A stretch of 64,000 bases of DNA from Phaeobacter sp. A36a-5a (GCF_037911135.1 NZ_JBBLYU010000001.1:1240001-1304000); one strand, 5' to 3'; shown: positions 35,527-47,960, numbered from the stretch's first letter. Notes: generated from the sequence alone by a model not told the origin. Made by a program: numbers and translations.

Positions 35527-36312
35527 ATGACCCGGATCCATCCCAGCGCGGTGGTCGAAGAAGGGGCGAAGATTGGCGCCGATTGCGTCATTGGACCGTT
35601 CTGCCTGATTGGCCCTGAGGTCGTGCTCGGCGACCGGGTTGAGCTGAAATCCCATGTGGTCGTCACCGGAGATACCGAGATCGGAGAGGATACCACGGTG
35701 TTCTCCTTTGCCGTGCTGGGCGAGATTCCGCAGGATCTGAAGTTCAAGGGCGAGCGCTGCAAGACCGTGATCGGCAAGCGCAACCGCATCCGAGAGCATG
35801 TGACGGTGAATGCCGGCACCGAAGGCGGCGGCGGGATCACGCGGATCGGTGATGACGGCTTGTTCATGGCCGGTTGCCACATCGCCCATGATGCGCAGAT
35901 CGGAGATCGTGTGATCGTGGTGAATTCCGCTGCGGTTGCGGGCCACTGCGTGCTGGAAGATGACGTCATCATCGGCGGCCTGTCCGGCATTCACCAATGG
36001 GTGCGCATCGGTCACGGCGCCATTGTCGGCGCGGTCACCATGGTGACCAATGATGTGATTCCCTACGGGCTGGTGCAGGCGCCGCGCGGTGAGCTGGACG
36101 GGCTGAACCTTGTCGGCCTGAAACGCCGGGGCGTGCAGCGTGCGGATATCACCGCGCTGCGCGCGGCCTTTCAGATGCTGGCCCAGGGCGAGGGCACGTT
36201 TCAGGAGCGCGCGCGCCGTCTTGGCGCAGAGAGCGACAGCGAATACGTGCAGGAAATCGTTGATTTCATTACCGGCGAGAGTGACCGCTCTTTCCTGACG
36301 CCGGGAGGCTGA
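35527..36312 (+). CDS. lpxA: UDP-N-acetylglucosamine acyltransferase
   Basis: First enzyme of lipid A synthesis: adds a 3-hydroxyacyl chain to UDP-GlcNAc. 261 residues folding as a left-handed beta helix, visible as hexapeptide repeats (IHPSAV, KIGADC, VIGPFC, VVLGDR). The catalytic His is His121 in GCHIAHDAQIGD, and IHQWVRIGHGAIVG is a family block. The ATG at 35527 with AAGGA upstream is preferred to a TTG at 35518. Confidence 0.96.
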   Translation: MTRIHPSAVVEEGAKIGADCVIGPFCLIGPEVVLGDRVELKSHVVVTGDTEIGEDTTVFSFAVLGEIPQDLKFKGERCKTVIGKRNRIREHVTVNAGTEGGGGITRIGDDGLFMAGCHIAHDAQIGDRVIVVNSAAVAGHCVLEDDVIIGGLSGIHQWVRIGHGAIVGAVTMVTNDVIPYGLVQAPRGELDGLNLVGLKRRGVQRADITALRAAFQMLAQGEGTFQERARRLGAESDSEYVQEIVDFITGESDRSFLTPGG

Positions 36313-36316
36313 GACC

Positions 36317-37105
36317 ATGCTGGCATTGATTGCAGGGCAGGGCGCACTGCCTGCCGAACTGGCCGCGCGCCTGTCCGACCGGCCGCTGGTCTGTGCCATG
36401 CGCGGCTCCGAGCCCGATCACATTGAGCCGGAGCTGACCTTTCGCCTGGAACAGCTCGGCAGCTTTATCGCGCGCCTGTCGGCCAGCGGCGTGCGCGAGA
36501 TCTGCCTGGCGGGCGCTGTGCGCCGCCCGGCCATTGATCCATCGCAGATTGATGCCGAGACCATGCCGCTGGTTCCGATTCTGCAGGGGGCGATTGCCGC
36601 AGGTGACGACGGGGCATTGCGCGCCATCATCGGCCTTTTTGAGCAGGCGGGCATGTGCGTGCGCGCCGCCCATGAGGTAGCACCGGATCTGGTGATGGCC
36701 GAGGGCATCCCGACCGAGGTGCAGCCCGGCGAATTGGACCGGCGCGATGCAGAACGCGGCGCAGAGGTTGTCGAGGCCATGTGCCGCGCCGATGTCGGCC
36801 AGTCCTGCGCGGTGCGGCGCGGACAGGCGATTGCGGTCGAGAACCTCTTTGGCACCGACTGGATGCTGACGGCGTTGCAGAACCGGCCTGACGGCACCGG
36901 AGGTCTGCTGTTCAAGGCGCCCAAACCCGGACAGGACCGCCGCGCGGATCTGCCCACGATTGGCGTGCAGACGGTTGAGCTGGCGGCCAAGGCTGGGCTG
37001 TCGGGGATCGTGCTGGAGGCAGGCGGTGTTATCGTGCTCGATCAGGATGAGGTGGTGGCCACCTGCAATCGGCTCGGGCTGTTTCTCTGGCTGCGCAGCG
37101 CATGA
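36317..37105 (+). CDS. lpxI: UDP-2,3-diacylglucosamine diphosphatase LpxI
   Basis: Cytoplasmic DUF1009-family enzyme that cleaves UDP-2,3-diacylglucosamine to lipid X, the alphaproteobacterial replacement of LpxH. 262 residues. Characteristic blocks are LIAGQGALP at the N-terminus, ICLAGAVRRP, and the C-terminal LPTIGVQTVELAAKAGLSGI with EAGGVIVLDQDE. It sits between lpxA and lpxB and overlaps lpxB by ATGA. Confidence 0.95.
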   Translation: MLALIAGQGALPAELAARLSDRPLVCAMRGSEPDHIEPELTFRLEQLGSFIARLSASGVREICLAGAVRRPAIDPSQIDAETMPLVPILQGAIAAGDDGALRAIIGLFEQAGMCVRAAHEVAPDLVMAEGIPTEVQPGELDRRDAERGAEVVEAMCRADVGQSCAVRRGQAIAVENLFGTDWMLTALQNRPDGTGGLLFKAPKPGQDRRADLPTIGVQTVELAAKAGLSGIVLEAGGVIVLDQDEVVATCNRLGLFLWLRSA

Positions 37106-38283
37106 GCCTACGGGTGTTCATCCTCGCAGGCGAGCCTTCTGGGGACCGCCTTGGCGGTGCGCTGATGGCAGGTCTGCGGCAGCTCTGCCCGGATATCATC
37201 TTTGAGGGGGTTGGCGGCGCGCTGATGGCTGAACAAGGCCTAAAGTCGCGCTTCGATATGTCGGAACTGTCGGTCATGGGGCTGGCCGAGGTGCTGCCGA
37301 AATACCGCCAGCTGAAGCGCCGCATTCGCGAAACCGCAGAGGCGGTTCTGGACATGAAGCCGGATGTGATGATCACCATCGACAGCCCGGATTTCTCCCT
37401 ACGGGTCGCCGCATTGGTGAAAGAAGCCAGCAGTATTCGCACGGTACATTATGTGGCGCCATCGGTCTGGGCCTGGCGCCCCAAGCGGGCGGAGAAGATG
37501 GCCAAGGTCATCGATCATGTGCTGGCGCTGCTGCCGTTTGAGCCGCCCTATATGGAAGCGGCTGGCATGGAGTGTGATTTCGTTGGCCACCCCGTTGTGG
37601 GGGAGCCACAGGCCACGGCGGAGGAGATTGCCGCCTTTCGCAGCCAGTACCAGCTGGAGGAGGCGCCCTGCATTCTGGCGCTGCCGGGATCGCGGCGCTC
37701 TGAGGTGATACGTCTGGCGCCGGTATTCGGTGCAGCCCTGAAACAGTTTCAGGACAGCCACCCGGAGTATCGGATCGTGGTGCCGGCCGCAGCTCCGGTT
37801 GCCGATCTGGTGCGCAGCCATCTTGCGGAATGGTCGGATACCGCGGTGGTGATCGACCCCAATACGCTGGACGGTGAAGTGGCCAAGGCGCATAAACGCG
37901 CGGCTTTTGCGGCGGCGGATCTGGCGCTTGCGGCTTCTGGTACGGTCTCGCTGGAGCTGGCGGCGGCGCGCACCCCAATGGTGATTGCCTATAAATTCCA
38001 GTGGCTCACCTGGCATATCATGCGGCGCATGGCGTTGATTGACACCGTCACGCTGGTCAATCTGGTCAGCGATACACGCGTGGTGCCGGAATGCCTCGGC
38101 CCTGAGTGTACGCCGGAGGCTATCGCCAAGGCGCTGATCAAGGTCAAGGCGGCGCCTACCGCGCAATCCTCTGCCATGGCGATCACGATGGAGCGGCTGG
38201 GCGAGGGGGGCGAAGACCCCGGTCTGCGCGCGGCCCGCGCAGTGTTGGATCGTTTGTCTGCGCAGACCTCCGCCGTCTCCTGA
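37102..38283 (+). CDS. lpxB: Lipid-A-disaccharide synthase
   Basis: GT19 glycosyltransferase condensing lipid X with UDP-diacylglucosamine. 393 residues. The N-terminal FILAGEPSGDRLGGALM, the HYVAPSVWAWRPKRA motif, LPGSRRSEV and LALAASGTVSLELAAARTPM are typical. Last gene of the lipid A run; converges with mnmA across a 269 bp gap that holds a long inverted repeat. Confidence 0.96.
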   Translation: MSLRVFILAGEPSGDRLGGALMAGLRQLCPDIIFEGVGGALMAEQGLKSRFDMSELSVMGLAEVLPKYRQLKRRIRETAEAVLDMKPDVMITIDSPDFSLRVAALVKEASSIRTVHYVAPSVWAWRPKRAEKMAKVIDHVLALLPFEPPYMEAAGMECDFVGHPVVGEPQATAEEIAAFRSQYQLEEAPCILALPGSRRSEVIRLAPVFGAALKQFQDSHPEYRIVVPAAAPVADLVRSHLAEWSDTAVVIDPNTLDGEVAKAHKRAAFAAADLALAASGTVSLELAAARTPMVIAYKFQWLTWHIMRRMALIDTVTLVNLVSDTRVVPECLGPECTPEAIAKALIKVKAAPTAQSSAMAITMERLGEGGEDPGLRAARAVLDRLSAQTSAVS

Positions 38284-38478
38284 AGCCTGCCGGATGCAGA
38301 GCCTCCGGCAGGTGGCCTCTCGTAGCGCGGGCGCTATGCACCCGCGCGGTGCGCGCCGCAATGCGGGTGACTGAGCATGTGCCGTTGGGCGTGGTGTGGT
38401 GATGGATTTTGTTATGCTGAGATGCGCCTAAGGGCAGGTCTGCCCTCAGGCGCTATCTCGATTTTGGATTTGGGGAGG

Positions 38479-38532
38479 GTCTGTCAAGGACAAGCCGGGT
38501 CCCGCGCGGAGGCTGCGCCTTCCCTGACAGAC
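38479..38532. repeat. 54 bp imperfect inverted repeat between lpxB and mnmA
   Basis: GTCTGTCA (38479-38486) pairs perfectly with TGACAGAC (38525-38532); after one mismatch GGA pairs with TCC. The interior is GC-rich (GCCGGGTCCCGCGCGGAGGC and onward). It lies 21 bp past the mnmA stop and has no T-run, so it could be a mobile-type palindromic repeat or an atypical bidirectional terminator. Confidence 0.6.
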
Positions 38533-38552
38533 GCACCGTGTTACTGGCCGTG

Positions 38553-39698
38553 TCAGTAGCCGCGCCAGATCCAGCCGCCGCCAAAGATACGGCTGCCCTC
38601 CTCAGCATAGAACACGCAGGCCTGTCCGGGGGAAATACCCTCTTCCGGGGTCAGCAGTTCGACCTCGGCTTCGGTCTCCGAGATCGGACGGATCACCGCA
38701 TCGCGCGGGGGCCGGGTCGAGCGGACCTTGACCTTCAGATGCCATTCGTCGCGGCTGGTGAAAGGCTCATCGCCGAGCCAGTTGATTTCCCGCACCGGGA
38801 TGGTGCGGGTGGCCAGCAAGTCCTTGGGCCCAACGACGACCTGTTTCTTGTCCACATCCAGTTTCACCACATAAAGCGGTTCGCTCAGCCCGCCGATGCC
38901 GAGGCCGCGACGCTGGCCGATGGTGTAGTGGATGACACCGTTGTGACGGCCGAGCACCCGGCCATCGGCATGAACGATGTCCCCCGGCTCCGCCGCGCCG
39001 GGGCGCAGTTTCTCGATCACGCTGGCATAATCACCATTGGGAACAAAGCAGATGTCTTGGCTGTCGGGTTTATCGGCCACCGCCAGACCATATTGTGCCG
39101 CCATCTCGCGGGTGGCGTCCTTTGACGGCAGATGTCCCAGCGGGAATCGCAGATAGTCCAGCTGCTCGGGGGTGGTGGAGAACAGGAAATAGCTCTGGTC
39201 GCGGTTGGCATCCTCGGCCGAATGCAGCTCGGGCCCGTTTGGCCCATCCTTGCGCTGGATATAGTGGCCGGTGGCCATGCAGTCGGCTTCCAGATCGCGG
39301 GCGGTTTCCAGCAGATCCTTGAACTTGACCCGTTCGTTGCAGCGGATACAGGGTACCGGGGTTGCGCCAGCCAGATAGCTGTCGGCGAACTCATCGATCA
39401 CCGCATCCTTAAAAATGTTCTCATAATCCAGCACGTAATGCGGAAAGCCGCGCTCTTCGGCGACTCGGCGCGCATCATGGATATCGATCCCCGCACAGCA
39501 GGCGCCTTTCTTTGCAAGCGCCGCACCATGGTCGTAGAGCTGTAGCGTCACGCCCACAACATCATAGCCTTCATCGGCCAAATGTGCAGCAACAACAGAG
39601 CTGTCGACGCCACCCGACATGGCGACAACCACCCGCGTCTCCGACGGTGGTTTGGCAAAGCCAAGCGAATTCAGTTGGGGATTGGCATCCTGCGCCAT
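38553..39698 (-). CDS. mnmA: tRNA-specific 2-thiouridylase MnmA
   Basis: Thiolates U34 of tRNA-Lys, -Glu and -Gln. 381 residues. The PP-loop SGGVDSS is at 28-34; the two catalytic Cys lie in [10 protein letters not shown] (near 116) and [13 protein letters not shown] (near 217). [10 protein letters not shown] and [15 protein letters not shown] are family blocks. A GAGGAG ribosome site precedes the ATG. It is divergent from sciP. Three other tRNA modification or charging genes are in the window (miaA, gluQ, trmFO). Confidence 0.96.
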   Translation of the reverse strand: MAQDANPQLNSLGFAKPPSETRVVVAMSGGVDSSVVAAHLADEGYDVVGVTLQLYDHGAALAKKGACCAGIDIHDARRVAEERGFPHYVLDYENIFKDAVIDEFADSYLAGATPVPCIRCNERVKFKDLLETARDLEADCMATGHYIQRKDGPNGPELHSAEDANRDQSYFLFSTTPEQLDYLRFPLGHLPSKDATREMAAQYGLAVADKPDSQDICFVPNGDYASVIEKLRPGAAEPGDIVHADGRVLGRHNGVIHYTIGQRRGLGIGGLSEPLYVVKLDVDKKQVVVGPKDLLATRTIPVREINWLGDEPFTSRDEWHLKVKVRSTRPPRDAVIRPISETEAEVELLTPEEGISPGQACVFYAEEGSRIFGGGWIWRGY

Positions 39699-39847
39699 CA
39701 GGCGACTCCTCGGATATGTGGGAAAGACACCGCAGAATATAGGAAAATCCTAATGATCCTCAAGGGGGCAGGTTCACCCCTCCTTAAGGCGTTTGCGCGA
39801 AATGTGGGGACGGACCAATTTCTATGCTCCACACGAAGGAAGAAAAG

Positions 39848-40126
39848 ATGTTCTTGAAGAAAGTCGATGGCCCGCGCGCTGTGACCCTGCCGGATGGCAC
39901 GGTGATGACGCGCGCGGATCTGCCGCCAAAGACCACGCGGCGCTGGGTGGCCTCACGCAAGGCGGCGGTTGTGCGCGGAGTCCTCTACGGCTTGATCCCG
40001 CAAAGCGAGGCATTGCGCAGATACAGCCTCTCCGAAGAGGAGTTTCGCAGCTGGGTTTCCGCTGTTGCGGACTTTGGCGAGGACGCCCTGAAAGCCACCC
40101 GTCTCAAAGACTATCGTAAATCCTGA
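39848..40126 (+). CDS. sciP: SciP-type CtrA inhibitor (DUF1153)
   Basis: Small 92-residue helix-turn-helix protein. The block TLPDGTVMTRADLPPKTTRRWVASRKAAVVRGV followed by EALRRYSLSEEEFRSW matches DUF1153; the Caulobacter member SciP binds CtrA and blocks it from recruiting RNA polymerase. The ATG at 39848 has AGGAAG in front; a start at 39824 would add eight residues. ctrA follows 125 bp downstream on the same strand, which strongly supports the assignment. Confidence 0.88.
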   Translation: MFLKKVDGPRAVTLPDGTVMTRADLPPKTTRRWVASRKAAVVRGVLYGLIPQSEALRRYSLSEEEFRSWVSAVADFGEDALKATRLKDYRKS

Positions 40127-40164
40127 CGCAAAAAAATCATTCAGACTTGAGGTGAACGCGCAAA

Positions 40165-40213
40165 TTAACCATCATGGTAACGGGCCATTAACTTTTTTCC
40201 ACCAAGGTTAATT
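40165..40213 (+). promoter_or_regulatory. CtrA-like sites upstream of ctrA
   Basis: GTAA-CGGGCCA-TTAAC at 40177-40192 differs from the CtrA consensus TTAA-N7-TTAAC at one base. Half-sites TTAACCAT (40165-40172) and GGTTAATT (40206-40213) flank it. All are 40-90 bp before the ctrA ATG, consistent with autoregulation. Confidence 0.5.
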
Positions 40214-40251
40214 CGACCTGAGGGAAACAGTGTACAGGCGGAGAAAATAAT

Positions 40252-40971
40252 ATGCGCATTCTTCTTGTTGAGGATGATCCAACAACGGCGAAGAGCATTG
40301 AGTTGATGCTGACTCATGCCAACCTCAACGTTTATTCGACCGATCTCGGCGAAGAGGGGATCGATCTTGCTAAACTCTATGATTACGATCTGATCCTGCT
40401 GGATCTTAACCTACCCGATATGAACGGCCACGAGGTGCTGCGGCAGCTGCGCATGGCCCGTATCGAGACGCCCATTCTGATCCTGTCCGGTGCAGATGAC
40501 ACCGAAAACAAGATCAAGGGCTTTGGCTTTGGCGCCGATGATTATCTGACCAAACCCTTCCATCGCGAGGAACTGGTGGCCCGTATTCACGCCATCATCC
40601 GCCGCTCCAAGGGGCATTCGCAGTCGATTATCAACACCGGCAAGATTTCGGTCAATCTGGATGCCAAGACGGTGGAAGTTGCAGGCAAGGCCGTGCATCT
40701 CACCGGCAAGGAATACCAGATGCTGGAGCTGCTGAGCCTGCGCAAGGGCACCACATTGACCAAGGAGATGTTCCTGAACCATCTCTATGGCGGCATGGAT
40801 GAGCCCGAGCTGAAGATTATCGACGTCTTTATCTGCAAGCTGCGCAAGAAGTTGAGCACGGCGACAGGTGGCGATAACTACATCGAAACAGTCTGGGGCC
40901 GCGGCTATGTGCTGCGCGATCCGCAGGACGATCAGCTGACTGGTGGTCACCGGATGGCTGTTGGCGCCTGA
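40252..40971 (+). CDS. ctrA: Cell-cycle response regulator CtrA
   Basis: OmpR-type response regulator of 239 residues: receiver domain (1-115) with acidic pocket Glu8/Asp9 and phospho-acceptor Asp51 ([10 protein letters not shown]), switch region SGADD and Lys in [13 protein letters not shown]; winged-helix DNA-binding domain (about 125-230) with [25 protein letters not shown]. It is close to full identity in type with CtrA, the essential cell-cycle regulator in Caulobacter, which in Rhodobacterales mainly controls motility, gene-transfer agents and quorum-linked traits. Candidate target sites occur upstream of itself and at 16196. Confidence 0.96.
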   Translation: MRILLVEDDPTTAKSIELMLTHANLNVYSTDLGEEGIDLAKLYDYDLILLDLNLPDMNGHEVLRQLRMARIETPILILSGADDTENKIKGFGFGADDYLTKPFHREELVARIHAIIRRSKGHSQSIINTGKISVNLDAKTVEVAGKAVHLTGKEYQMLELLSLRKGTTLTKEMFLNHLYGGMDEPELKIIDVFICKLRKKLSTATGGDNYIETVWGRGYVLRDPQDDQLTGGHRMAVGA

Positions 40972-41007
40972 TCCGGGGCGACCTTCATCTCACCCGGTTC
41001 CCGAACG

Positions 41008-41029
41008 ATCCCGCTACGGCGGGATTTTT
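41008..41029 (+). terminator. Rho-independent terminator of ctrA
   Basis: ATCCCGC (41008-41014), loop TACG, GCGGGAT (41019-41025), then a T-run to 41029. It lies 37 bp after the ctrA stop. Confidence 0.9.
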
Positions 41030-41095
41030 CACGTCTGCCACCTGCGCTGTGGCTGGACGCGATGGCGTCACCGTCCTATCACCTAGCTAAGATAA

Positions 41096-45456
<4,361 letters not shown>

Positions 45457-45530
45457 CACGTCTTCCTGAGCTGAAACCTTCATCAGCGGCGGCCCTTATG
45501 ATCGAGACGCTGCTTTGTGTTTTTGCGCCG

Positions 45531-45594
45531 TGTTCTCATGTGTTCGCAAATGTTCTCATAAAGTTCTTTACAGCCGCGTTTGAATATGAGAACA
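45531..45594 (+). promoter_or_regulatory. SOS-box-like GTTC array
   Basis: GTTC half-sites begin at 45532, 45542, 45552 and 45563, a spacing of 10, 10 and 11 bp, so all are on one helix face. The last two form GTTC-TCATAAA-GTTC, an exact match to the alphaproteobacterial LexA box GTTC-N7-GTTC. TGTTCTCATA (45551-45560) is also inverted as TATGAGAACA at 45585-45594, where a -10 element could lie. Confidence 0.6.
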
Positions 45595-45647
45595 AATAGG
45601 CAACAACACGCCAGAGAGCGAGCGCAAGACAGACAGGAGGATGCACC

Positions 45648-45770
45648 ATGATGACCCAAATCAAGACGACTGTTCAGAATGCCCAATCGACACTGTTGCA
45701 AGACGCCATTGGCGCGGCGGCACTGGTTGTGATGCTGGTCGCGGGGTTGCACCTGCCGGGTCTGCTGTGA
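45648..45770 (+). CDS. Small hydrophobic protein, 40 residues, behind SOS-like box
   Basis: Starts MMTQIKTTVQNAQSTLLQD and ends with a hydrophobic helix (about 20-40: AIGAAALVVMLVAGLHLPGL). The ribosome site ACAGGAGG lies 7-8 nt before the ATG and is near perfect. It has its own apparent operator (45531-45594) and a downstream terminator (45932-45965). The shape, a short amphipathic or polar N-terminus plus one membrane helix, resembles the class of SOS-induced membrane peptides such as TisB, but there is no sequence identity I can claim. The family is not recognised; a conserved roseobacter small protein is likely. Confidence 0.6.
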   Translation: MMTQIKTTVQNAQSTLLQDAIGAAALVVMLVAGLHLPGLL

Positions 45771-46138
45771 TGACGCCGGGCGACCAGCCTTGAGTTTTTG
45801 AGATTTCCTGATCGCACTCTTTATGCCGGACGGGGCCGCCTGTCCCAAGCCTGCCCGGTTTGCCTGCCGGTCTGGCCGACCTGCCTCAGGTCAACAGGCC
45901 CCGTTCGGGTCCCGCATGAGAGAGCATACTGCCGCCGCCACCTGTCAGGTGTGCGGCGGTTTTTTCATGTGGCCCGTTTGGAAGGGTTGTTCTGGCTGTC
46001 GTCACGGGCGCTGGTGAGGCAGGCATATCAATCGGCGGCTGAGATGGCGGCCTTGGATCATGACTGCGGATCTGCCTTGTTGGCGTGCGCGACTGATCCA
46101 ACATGTTGAACTTGTAACGCTGGATCGGCAGGCGACCA
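45771..46138. other. Gap holding a terminator, otherwise unassigned, 368 bp
   Basis: After the 40-residue gene there is about 160 bp of apparently untranslated sequence before the terminator at 45932. It could be a 3' UTR or a small RNA; open frames crossing it run through the terminator stem and are not credible. From 45974 to 46138, before the IscU-like stop, nothing is recognised. Confidence 0.4.
45932..45965 (+). terminator. Rho-independent terminator of the 40-residue gene unit
   Basis: An 11 bp stem (45932-45942 with 45948-45959, one bulged T) with loop TGTCA is followed by TTTTTT (45960-45965). Its tail CGGTTTTTTCATGTGGC is identical over 17 bp to that of the pyrH terminator. Confidence 0.9.
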
Positions 46139-46591
46139 TCAGGCGCAGCTCTGTTCCTGATGGGTCTGCATAGCCTCATAGGTGGCATCGAGCGCCAGCA
46201 TGATCGAGGCGTGGCGGTTCTTGAACTCGCGGGCGGGGATCAGGACTTCGAACCCGTCAAACGGCGCGTCCGGAACCGGGCCATCTTCGGTCAGCATGGC
46301 CTTCAGCTGCTGGCGGGCACGCTCAACCTCGGGCAGGGTGCGACCCAGGATGACCTCGCCGACAACCGCCGCCGAGGCCTGGCCAAGCGCACAGGCTTTG
46401 ACGTCCTGACCAAATCCGACAATCGCGCCATCCTCGATCCGAAGATCGACGGTCACGGTCGAGCCGCACAGTGGCGAGCGTTTTTTAACCGTAACATCCG
46501 GGGCGTCGAGACGATCCAGATGCGGGATATCGGCGGCCAGGGCCAGGATCCGTGCGGAGTAGAGTTTTATCAGATCAGTCTCGCCGGACAT
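46139..46591 (-). CDS. IscU/SufU-like iron-sulfur scaffold protein
   Basis: Protein of 150 residues of the NifU_N fold. Two of the three cluster-binding Cys are plain: SPLCGSTVTVDL (with an Asp-type position further on) and KACALGQASAA. The third, normally KCA, is KNRHAS here, so a His appears to stand in its place; one further Cys is at the very C-terminus (EQSCA). This variant is typical of a less studied scaffold-like branch. It could still bind Fe-S clusters or zinc. The ATG at 46591 has GAGGT upstream. Divergent from hisI. Confidence 0.78.
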   Translation of the reverse strand: MSGETDLIKLYSARILALAADIPHLDRLDAPDVTVKKRSPLCGSTVTVDLRIEDGAIVGFGQDVKACALGQASAAVVGEVILGRTLPEVERARQQLKAMLTEDGPVPDAPFDGFEVLIPAREFKNRHASIMLALDATYEAMQTHQEQSCA

Positions 46592-46668
46592 CGGATACCT
46601 CGGGCTTTCCCTTACGTGCTGTTCCCAATACATAGGGAGCCAGTCTCCAGATGCAAAAGGTTTTTGCC

Positions 46669-47028
46669 ATGTCGTTTGATCCTCTTAGCCTAAAGTACAA
46701 TGAGGCCGGGTTGATCCCCTGCATCGCGCAGCAGGAGGGCAGCGGCGAGGTCCTGATGATGGCCTGGATGAATGCCGATGCGGTGAGACAGACGCTGGAC
46801 AGTGGCCGGGTCACCTATTGGTCGCGGTCGCGGCAGGCATTCTGGGTCAAGGGCGAAAGCTCGGGACATGTGCAGGAACTGGTCGATCTGCGCGTGGATT
46901 GCGATCGCGATTGCCTGCTGGCGGTGGTGCGTCAGACCGGGCCTGCCTGCCACACCAACCGGCGCAGCTGTTTTTATACGGCCCTTCGCGATGGCGATGA
47001 GGTCGAGCTGATGGCGCCGATGGTCTGA
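46669..47028 (+). CDS. hisI: Phosphoribosyl-AMP cyclohydrolase
   Basis: Third step of histidine biosynthesis: opens the adenine ring of PR-AMP; Zn and Mg dependent. About 119 residues, a stand-alone HisI without the HisE pyrophosphohydrolase domain. Motifs: EVLMMAWMNADAV, TYWSRSRQAFWVKGESSG, and the Cys/Asp set VDCDRDCLL and ACHTNRRSCF. I start at the ATG at 46669 with AAAGG upstream; an ATG at 46651 would add six residues. No other his genes are near. Confidence 0.95.
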   Translation: MSFDPLSLKYNEAGLIPCIAQQEGSGEVLMMAWMNADAVRQTLDSGRVTYWSRSRQAFWVKGESSGHVQELVDLRVDCDRDCLLAVVRQTGPACHTNRRSCFYTALRDGDEVELMAPMV

Positions 47029-47046
47029 CAGCAACCGGCTGAGGGG

Positions 47047-47065
47047 ACGGCCCGGTGCGGGCCGT
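47047..47065 (+). terminator. Hairpin after hisI
   Basis: ACGGCCC (47047-47053), loop GGTGC, GGGCCGT (47059-47065), a perfect 7 bp stem without a T-run. It lies directly before a dispersed repeat copy and between the convergent hisI and gluQ. Confidence 0.45.
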
Positions 47066-47098
47066 GCCTCCGGCGGGGATATTTCTAGCCAGAAGATG
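47066..47098 (+). repeat. Dispersed GGGGATATTT..AGCCAGAAG element, copy 2
   Basis: GCCTCCGGCGGGGATATTT followed by CTAGCCAGAAGATG. The first 19 bases are identical to copy 1. The gluQ stop codon (47085-47087) lies inside the element, so its last residues (SSG) are encoded by it. Confidence 0.7.
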
Positions 47099-47960
47099 TC
47101 TGTTCGGGCACCGCAGCGCAGCCGACCATGGCGCGGATCTGCGACGGGCTGACGCCTTCGGCGCGGTATTTGGCGAGGGCACGGGCATCGTCGCGCTTGG
47201 CAAGTCGCTTGCCCTGATCGTCGCGGATCAGCCCGTGGTGGTGGTAGATGGGTGTCGGCAGGCCGAGCAGTGCCTGGAGCAGCACGTGGATCTGCGTAGC
47301 CTCGAACAGATCCTCTCCACGCACGACATGGTTGATCTGCTGATCGGCATCATCGACCACTACGGAGAGGTGGTAGGCGCTGCCCATGCCGCGGCGGACG
47401 AGGATAATATCGCCGACCGCGGTAAGCAGCTGATCGGGGTTCAGCCGGTGCCGGCCCTGATGGGATAGGCCGGTTTCCGAGAAGCTGCGCAGGCTGGCCG
47501 CATCCAGCGCTTTTGCCATGTTGAGCCGTATCACGTCCTGCGGTGCGGCGTCGGCCATTGCGCGGCTGCGGCAGCTGCCCGGATAGATGCGCCCGTCGGG
47601 GCCGAATTGCGGTACGCCTTCTTGCGGCGCGCCTGCGGCGGCCTCGATATCGGCGCGGTTGCAGCGGCAGGGATAGGTGAGCCCCATTGCCGCAAGCTGA
47701 TCCAGCGCGGCGCGATAGCGTGGCAGCCGTTCGGACTGGCGCATCACCGGTTGCGGCCAGCGGAGGCCGAGCCAATGCAGGTCGTCATAGATCTGCGCCT
47801 CCCAGCTGGGCCGGGAGCGGGATTGGTCGATATCTTCGATGCGCAGCAGGAAAATGCCCTCCGCTGCCCGCGCCATATCATGTGCCAGAAGCGCCGAATA
47901 GGCGTGGCCGAGGTGCAGCGGTCCAGTTGGGGATGGCGCAAATCGGGTTGCGAATGTCAC
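47085..47960 (-). CDS. gluQ: Glutamyl-Q tRNA(Asp) synthetase
   Basis: Truncated GluRS paralogue that attaches glutamate to queuosine in tRNA-Asp without tRNA recognition by an anticodon domain. 291 residues. The HIGH-like motif is in APSPTGPLHLGHAYSA, the KMSKS-like motif in GKRLAKRDDA; CRCNRADIEAA is the partial zinc site. There is no C-terminal anticodon-binding domain, which separates it from GltX. The start is a GTG that overlaps the methyltransferase stop (GTGA). Confidence 0.93.
   Translation of the reverse strand: MTFATRFAPSPTGPLHLGHAYSALLAHDMARAAEGIFLLRIEDIDQSRSRPSWEAQIYDDLHWLGLRWPQPVMRQSERLPRYRAALDQLAAMGLTYPCRCNRADIEAAAGAPQEGVPQFGPDGRIYPGSCRSRAMADAAPQDVIRLNMAKALDAASLRSFSETGLSHQGRHRLNPDQLLTAVGDIILVRRGMGSAYHLSVVVDDADQQINHVVRGEDLFEATQIHVLLQALLGLPTPIYHHHGLIRDDQGKRLAKRDDARALAKYRAEGVSPSQIRAMVGCAAVPEQTSSG

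Noticed and set aside
38431-38446. AGGGCA-GGTC-TGCCCT hairpin downstream of lpxB
   Set aside because: Only 6 bp, no T-run and 150 bp from the gene; not enough to call a terminator.
45823-46017. Cys-containing small open frame downstream of the 40-aa gene
   Set aside because: It reads straight through a strong terminator stem and T-run, so it is unlikely to be translated.
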